Assembly: GCF_013402915.1 (NCBI RefSeq)
Contig: NC_050721.1
Span: forward strand, 1,178,001-1,242,000
Source of the DNA: Zygotorulaspora mrakii
Taxonomy: Eukaryota; Ascomycota; Saccharomycetes; Saccharomycetales; Saccharomycetaceae
Length of the DNA: 64,000 bases
Direction: 5' to 3'
Numbering within the stretch: position 1 is the first letter of the stretch; the number at the start of each line of letters is the position of its first letter. The notes beneath the pieces were generated by a model. That model was not told the DNA's origin. It did not search any database and saw only the letters and a list, made by a program, of their open reading frames with translations. Below, piece by piece: positions 59,067 through 64,000 of this stretch. Made by a program: the position numbers and the translations under genes.

Positions 59067-60429
59067 CCTATCTAGATAGGTTGACCCCTCTGAGAGCAAC
59101 AAAGTCGCAACAAAGTCGCAATGAAAAGCTCAACAGCTGTGTCATCCGGTGAAGAATGATTGTTGCCCCAATTCAATACACCAAATCAAGAAAGCAATTT
59201 ATGTCAAAATCATGCAAGCCCGAGTACCGATTCCCCTTTCGTACATGCCGTTCGCTCGACATTTCCAACTGTCCCCGGCCTGCTTGGATTTCCTTTCAGC
59301 AGCAACAGGCTTTACGATATCCTGTATATCTGAGACTAAGCGCATACGCCGCATACGAAGAATTGCGCAACTTCCAAGTGAAACAACTTCTTATTTGACA
59401 AGAAAAGGGCCGCTATAGCTGCTTGCCAGAGATGCGATGCCCTCTCAACTCCCGCAGTCGACAGGTGCCAACGACTCAAATGCAACTACCAAATATTCCC
59501 CTCCGTTGGAATTTGGGCGACCTGTTGTCTGACGCAACTTAAGAATTTACGGGGAACACTATTCTCAAAGCGCAATCCGTGCCCTTAGAACACTTGTGAA
59601 ACCTCCAGAGAGAATAACTTCAAGAGTGCGACCGCTGACCACCGACCGCCAATAGTTTCTTTTGGAAGACCGGTTTGGGCAAGATCAACTTTGACATACG
59701 ATAAAAGCGGTATTTGCTCATGGAAAGCGTTGCCTGCCATGTTTGTTGTTATCATTGTTTCCGTTCAAACAACGGCAATAATGAACGATATTTTTCTCGT
59801 TCTAGAACGGTATAAAATCTTCGAGGCGACCTTTTTTTTCTTTTTTTGAACATTCCATAGAGAAAAAAGACACATTTCCAGATCGCTGCGTTAAGCGAAT
59901 ACATCCTCGGTTGAAGCTACAGGTTTTTAGTGGCTTTCTATAATTTACGGAGCAGCGATCAGTTTGAGAGAGAATGTCCCTTATGTATTGTTTTGTGGAG
60001 CAGAAGAACATCTCAGTGTGAAGATCATTTAGCGTGGTGGGAACGGTAATGCTGTGTTACATCATTCTTCATATCTTTTTTGGCAGTCTCTGGTTTTCGA
60101 AGTGAACCACGACTCAAGGAATGCTTCGATGGGTGAGGAGGTTTCCTTGCACTATTTTCTGTTGCTAGCGTCGCGTGTGTTGTCATCGTGCAAGCTACAT
60201 TTTTGTGGTAGGCAGGAGTTACTTGAATTTTTCGTTCAGCTGAAACATGCTGTGGCGAGGAGCCCAATTGAGATTGTTGACATAATGGCCTCGTGTATGG
60301 TTTGGAAAGGACTATACGCGACATTCTTCGAAAAGCTCTGGGAAGATTTCGTGTTTCATCCTTTATTGTCACATATCGCAGAGCTCCATATAGCTCACAG
60401 TAAGGGCTTTTTACTTTGCTTTGGATACA

Positions 60430-60437
60430 TATAAATA
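60430..60437 (+). promoter_or_regulatory. TATA box of the adhesin gene
   Basis: TATAAATA, 105 bp upstream of the adhesin ATG. A TATA-containing promoter is typical for regulated cell-surface genes. Confidence 0.5.
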
Positions 60438-60541
60438 TGAGATTGAAAGCCTAGTTATATTAGTCGTAATCTTGCCTGATACAAAAAAGACACGGCCCTA
60501 CATTCGCTTAAACAACACCCATCTCAAGTCGTGGCATTGAA

Positions 60542-63500
60542 ATGACTAGACCTGATCTTAAGCGTGCAATTGCGGGTTTGTTCCTGTCCTTAGCAAGTAC
60601 AAAGGCACTTCCCGTGGAGAGCGGCTTTCGCTCTACAGAGATTGCCGAATTGAACCCGAGGGAAGGCTTTGACGTTAGTTTTTACAAGTTAGCAAATGAT
60701 CAAGCTAGCGTTGCCGCTTACTGTGGTTCTGATTGTACCTCTACGGAATGTTCGTGTACCGACGGATACGAAACATTGAAAGAGAATATCTTTGGTAGAT
60801 CTTCAAATGTTTCTAATGTGGATTTCAATTATTCTAGTTGCGCAACATGCGATCATTACTTACCTCCAAACTACAATTTCGATTTGGGTATTGCTATCCC
60901 TAATTTTAGTATTCTGATGACGGGTTATTTCTGTCCACCAGAAGACGGTAACTATACTTTCGAATTTAGCTCAGGGAACGACTTGGCTTACTTGAATGTT
61001 GATGCTGGTCATGCTCTTAATATTTCCACAATAAACACATCGGCTCAGGATGCCAATGATCTAATTCCTCTTGGTGAATGGGCCAACAGCACGCCTCAAT
61101 CGGCTTTGGCCGCTCAGTACGGTATGTTTTCCGGTTTGTGTTATCCATTAAGTCTTTTATTTATTAAGAAGGAGGAAGGCTCTCAGTTTGAATTCAGATT
61201 TGTCGATGCAAGAGACGATGTCCATGATGATTGGTCTGGTTTTGTATTTAACGCTAATAGGGATGGCGATGAGGCCCACTCAGACTCCAGTCTCTCAAAA
61301 AGATGTTGGGAAGATGATCAAAGAACTCCAGTTAAATGTGATGTTTGTGAAAAACCATGGAAACCAACTTATACATATCACCCTTGGACACCAACATCTT
61401 GCAACAGAAAGACTCCTACTACTACTTCATGTCACGGTTGGCCAACTCCTTCTTCTTGGTCATGGCCCAGATGGCCATGCACTGAGAGTAAAACCACTTC
61501 ATGGCACAAAAAGTGGCCAACTACCTCGTGTTCCGAAGATAAAACCACTTCATGGCCTAAAAAATGGCCAACGACTACATCGTTTCCAAACACTCCAACT
61601 ACTTTAACAACGACGACTTCTACACCATGTACCGAAAAATGGTGTAGTCCAGCAACCTCCAGTTCTGTTACACCATGCACCGAAAAATGGTGTAGTCCAG
61701 CAACCTCCAGTTCTGCTACACCATGCACCGAAAAATGGTGTAGTCCAGCAACCTCCAGTTCTGCTACACCATGCACCGAAAAATGGTGTAGTCCAGCAAC
61801 CTCCAGCTCTGCACCAGCTCCATCTAGCTCTGTTCCTGTTCCATCTAGTTCAGCACCAGTTCCATCCAGCTCTGCTCCATGTACTGGCAAAGAATGCAGC
61901 TCATCATTAGCTCCATCTAGCTCTGCCCCAGTTCCATCTAGTTCAGCTCCAGCTCCAGCTCCATCTAGTTCAGCTCCTGTTCCATCTAGTTCAGCACCAG
62001 CTCCATCTAGCTCTGCTCCATGTACTGGCAAAGAATGCAGCTCATCATTAGCTCCATCTAGCTCTGCTCCAGCTCCATCTAGTTCAGCTCCAGCTCCATC
62101 TAGTTCAGCTCCAGCACCATCTAGTTCAGCTCCAGCTCCAGCTCCATCTAGTTCAGCACCAGCTCCATCTAGCTCTGCTCCTGTTCCATCTAGTTCAGCA
62201 CCAGTTCCATCCAGCTCTGCTCCATGTACTGGCAAAGAATGCAGCTCATCATTAGCTCCATCTAGCTCTGCCCCAGTTCCATCTAGTTCAGCACCAGCTC
62301 CATCTAGCTCTGCACCAGCTCCATCTAGTTCAGCACCAGTTCCATCCAGCTCTGCTCCATGTACTGGCAAAGAATGCAGCTCATCATTAGCTCCATCCAG
62401 CTCTGCTCCTGTTCCATCTAGTTCAGCTCCAGCTCCAGCTCCATCCAGCTCTGCTCCTGTTCCATCTAGCTCTGCTCCTGTTCCATCTAGCTCTGCTCCT
62501 GTTCCATCCAGCTCTGCTCCATGTACTGGCAAAGAATGCAGCTCATCATTAGCTCCATCTAGCTCTGCCCCAGTTCCATCTAGTTCAGCTCCAGCTCCAG
62601 CTCCATCTAGTTCAGCACCAGCTCCATCTAGCTCTGCTCCTGTTCCATCTAGTTCAGCTCCAGCTCCAGCTCCATCTAGTTCAGCTCCAGCTCCAGCTCC
62701 ATCCAGCTCTGCTCCAGCACCATCTAGTTCAGCACCAGCTCCATCCAGCTCTGCTCCTGTTCCATCTAGTTCAGCTCCATCTAGCTCTGCTCAAGGTCCT
62801 TCAGGTTTCAGCTACAATAACATCACATCATCGACAACGTCTCCAAGTGGCTCGGGTACTGTTCCACAAAGTTCTACTTTGAGTTCTACTACAGTTCCAT
62901 CAAGCCCAGTACCAGGACCTTCAAGCTCTGCTCCTGTTCCATCTAGTTCAGCACCAGTTCCATCTAGCTCTGCTCCAGCTCCATCTAGTTCAGCACCAGT
63001 TCCATCCAGCTCTGCTCCATGTACTGGCAAAGAATGCAGCTCATCATTAGCTCCATCTAGCTCTGCTCCAGCACCATCTAGTTCAGCTCCAGCTCCAGCT
63101 CCATCTAGTTCAGCACCAGCTCCATCTAGCTCTGCTCCTGTTCCATCTAGTTCAGCACCAGTTCCATCCAGCTCTGCTCCATGTACTGGCAAAGAATGCA
63201 GCTCATCATTAGCTCCATCTAGCTCTGCCCCAGTTCCATCTAGTTCAGCACCAGCTCCATCTAGCTCTGCACCAGCTCCATCTAGTTCAGCACCAGTTCC
63301 ATCCAGCTCTGCTCCATGTACTGGCAAAGAATGCAGCTCATCATTAGCTCCATCTAGCTCTGCTCCAGCTCCATCTAGTTCAGCACCAGCTCCATCCAGC
63401 TCTGCTCCAGCTCCATCTAGTTCAGCACCAGTTCCATCTAGCTCAGCTCCAGCTCCATCTAGTTCAGCTCCAGCTCCAGCTCCATCCAGCTCTGCTCCTG

Positions 63501-64000
63501 TTCCATCTAGCTCTGCTCCTGTTCCATCCAGCTCTGCTCCATGTACTGGCAAAGAATGCAGCTCATCATTAGCTCCATCTAGCTCTGCTCCAGCTCCATC
63601 TAGTTCAGCACCAGCTCCATCCAGCTCTGCTCCAGCTCCATCTAGTTCAGCTCCAGCTCCATCTAGTTCAGCTCCAGCTCCATCCAGCTCTGCTCCTGTT
63701 CCATCTAGCTCAGCACCAGTTCCATCCAGCTCTGCTCCATGTACTGGCAAAGAATGCAGCTCATCATTAGCTCCATCCAGTTCTGCCCCAGGACCTTCAA
63801 GCTCTGCTACAGTTCCATCTGGATCTTCAAGTGTGTTCAAGACTTCAACTTTAGCTCCTGTGTCAACCGTATATCCAGTTGAGAGTGTCTCATCATCTGT
63901 TGTCACTATTACTACTGGGGGCAGTACTGTATTCGTTACGACTTGCTCTGAATGTCAGAACGCTGCGGCTTCAACGGAAACACATGCAACCTCTTCTACA
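60542..64000 (+). CDS. PA14/GLEYA-like cell-wall adhesin, 3'-truncated by window edge
   Basis: Open from ATG 60542 to the last base (1,153 codons) with no stop. A signal peptide (AIAGLFLSLASTKA) is followed by a ~220-residue Cys-containing ligand-binding domain of the PA14/GLEYA adhesin type (YCGSDC, GYFCPPEDGNYTFEF, GLCYPLSLLFIKKEEGSQ, DDWSGFVFNA). A Lys-Arg pair (253-254) is a possible Kex2 site. A Trp/Pro/Thr-rich neck (KKWPTT) leads to four 16-residue repeats with CTEKWCSPATSSS (61622-61813). A long region of APxPSSS repeats with ten CTGKECSSS modules follows (61880-63760), broken by a unique segment at 62790-62930. After the repeats comes VTITTGGSTVFVTTCSECQN. Expected to be O-mannosylated, GPI-anchored and surface-exposed. 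The end with any GPI signal lies outside the window. Confidence 0.9.
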   Translation, partial: MTRPDLKRAIAGLFLSLASTKALPVESGFRSTEIAELNPREGFDVSFYKLANDQASVAAYCGSDCTSTECSCTDGYETLKENIFGRSSNVSNVDFNYSSCATCDHYLPPNYNFDLGIAIPNFSILMTGYFCPPEDGNYTFEFSSGNDLAYLNVDAGHALNISTINTSAQDANDLIPLGEWANSTPQSALAAQYGMFSGLCYPLSLLFIKKEEGSQFEFRFVDARDDVHDDWSGFVFNANRDGDEAHSDSSLSKRCWEDDQRTPVKCDVCEKPWKPTYTYHPWTPTSCNRKTPTTTSCHGWPTPSSWSWPRWPCTESKTTSWHKKWPTTSCSEDKTTSWPKKWPTTTSFPNTPTTLTTTTSTPCTEKWCSPATSSSVTPCTEKWCSPATSSSATPCTEKWCSPATSSSATPCTEKWCSPATSSSAPAPSSSVPVPSSSAPVPSSSAPCTGKECSSSLAPSSSAPVPSSSAPAPAPSSSAPVPSSSAPAPSSSAPCTGKECSSSLAPSSSAPAPSSSAPAPSSSAPAPSSSAPAPAPSSSAPAPSSSAPVPSSSAPVPSSSAPCTGKECSSSLAPSSSAPVPSSSAPAPSSSAPAPSSSAPVPSSSAPCTGKECSSSLAPSSSAPVPSSSAPAPAPSSSAPVPSSSAPVPSSSAPVPSSSAPCTGKECSSSLAPSSSAPVPSSSAPAPAPSSSAPAPSSSAPVPSSSAPAPAPSSSAPAPAPSSSAPAPSSSAPAPSSSAPVPSSSAPSSSAQGPSGFSYNNITSSTTSPSGSGTVPQSSTLSSTTVPSSPVPGPSSSAPVPSSSAPVPSSSAPAPSSSAPVPSSSAPCTGKECSSSLAPSSSAPAPSSSAPAPAPSSSAPAPSSSAPVPSSSAPVPSSSAPCTGKECSSSLAPSSSAPVPSSSAPAPSSSAPAPSSSAPVPSSSAPCTGKECSSSLAPSSSAPAPSSSAPAPSSSAPAPSSSAPVPSSSAPAPSSSAPAPAPSSSAPVPSSSAPVPSSSAPCTGKECSSSLAPSSSAPAPSSSAPAPSSSAPAPSSSAPAPSSSAPAPSSSAPVPSSSAPVPSSSAPCTGKECSSSLAPSSSAPGPSSSATVPSGSSSVFKTSTLAPVSTVYPVESVSSSVVTITTGGSTVFVTTCSECQNAAASTETHATSST
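61622..61813 (+). repeat. 48-bp tandem repeat, four copies
   Basis: Four in-frame copies of a 16-codon unit carrying CTEKWCSPATSS, nearly identical at the DNA level. They encode two cysteines each and likely form a disulfide-stabilised stalk. Confidence 0.9.
61814..63790 (+). repeat. Ser/Pro/Ala minisatellite with CTGKEC modules
   Basis: Short in-frame units (APxPSSS, mostly 18-24 bp) are punctuated by ten CTGKEC modules at about 61880, 62021, 62225, 62360, 62522, 63020, 63182, 63317, 63542 and 63740. All spacings are multiples of three (135 to 498 bp). The stretches beginning at 62225 and 63182 look identical for about 135 bp, so larger blocks were also duplicated. Confidence 0.92.

Larger units (their letters stand above)
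55356..60541. other. Gene-poor subtelomere-like region
   Basis: About 5.2 kb without a frame I can support. Open frames here are under 130 codons, and several of them begin at non-ATG codons. It holds a diverged tandem duplication (58556-59066) and the adhesin promoter. No tRNA, CEN-type or telomere-repeat signature was found by eye. It may contain decayed genes that I cannot recognise. Confidence 0.5.

Noticed and set aside
59149..59418. 89-codon open frame in the subtelomere-like region
   Set aside because: No similarity; it has an overlapping frame of similar length and no promoter context.
60054..60434. 126-codon open frame upstream of the adhesin
   Set aside because: It begins at a GTG and ends just after the TATA box region; there is no similarity and it is probably chance in the promoter.
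53917..60541. Search for centromere, CRISPR array, rRNA, telomere repeat or further tRNA genes
   Set aside because: No CDEIII-like element, spaced repeats, TG-rich telomeric arrays or B-box-type sequence were seen by eye.
61432..62532. 366-codon minus-strand frame in the adhesin
   Set aside because: A mirror of the Ser/Pro/Ala repeat; the plus strand has the signal peptide and folded domain. The same holds for 62812-63906.

Overview
The window is nuclear DNA from a budding yeast of the family Saccharomycetaceae. The evidence is short introns with GTATGT/GTAAGT donors and TACTAAC-type branch sites, a Ty1/copia-like LTR retrotransposon beside a tRNA gene, and an almost unbroken run of genes in the order of the right end of Saccharomyces cerevisiae chromosome XVI (MMS1/YPR164W to QCR2/YPR191W). 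PDP3 (YLR455W) and GAB1 (YLR459W) sit interleaved in that run. In S. cerevisiae they lie on the duplicated sister segment of chromosome XII, so this looks like the unduplicated ancestral order. I infer a species that did not pass through the whole-genome duplication (for example the Zygosaccharomyces/Torulaspora group or a relative); the genus cannot be fixed from the sequence alone.

Layout. 1-8147: MMS1 (5' end cut by the window edge), RHO1, MRP2, MET16, NUT2, JIP5. 8247-12091: tRNA-Ile(AAU), then a pile-up of Ty1-like sequences upstream of it. The pile-up holds an old LTR stub, an internally deleted element that joins an LTR fragment directly to the end of POL, and a tail-to-tail LTR palindrome followed by an older deleted LTR. 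12849-53916: a dense housekeeping block, namely a two-intron homologue of YPR170W-B, BSP1, PDP3, a YPR172W/YLR456W homologue, VPS4, a YPR174C/NBP1 homologue, DPB2, BET2, PRP4, HDA3, AOS1, SEC23, GAB1, SMX3 (with intron), DPM1, GDB1, ATG13, PZF1, RPO26 (with intron), MLC2, SKI3, RPC82 and QCR2. 53917-60541: a 6.6-kb stretch without a convincing gene, holding one solo LTR with target-site duplication and a faint ~330-bp tandem duplication. 60542-64000: the 5' part of a large secreted PA14/GLEYA-like adhesin with Cys-pair and Ser/Pro/Ala repeats, still open at the window edge. The last two regions look subtelomeric.

The genes form no operon and serve many pathways: cell-wall and actin control (RHO1, BSP1, MLC2), secretion and GPI/glycan synthesis (SEC23, BET2, DPM1, GAB1), RNA polymerase I/II/III and TFIIIA (RPO26, RPC82, PZF1), splicing (PRP4, SMX3), chromatin (HDA3, PDP3), replication (DPB2), ESCRT and autophagy (VPS4, ATG13), sulfate assimilation (MET16), glycogen (GDB1), respiration (QCR2). 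Several promoters carry the site expected for the gene: Cbf1 and Met31/32 sites at MET16, RRPE and PAC at JIP5, PAC at RPC82, MCB at DPB2, CCAAT at QCR2.

The most unusual parts are the rearranged Ty locus with its near-perfect ~345-bp-arm palindrome, the adhesin, and several introns with very short first exons. Start codons were set by eye: where the longest open frame began at a non-ATG codon, the first ATG matching the family N-terminus was used. Gene identities rest on remembered family sequences and gene order; no database search was run.
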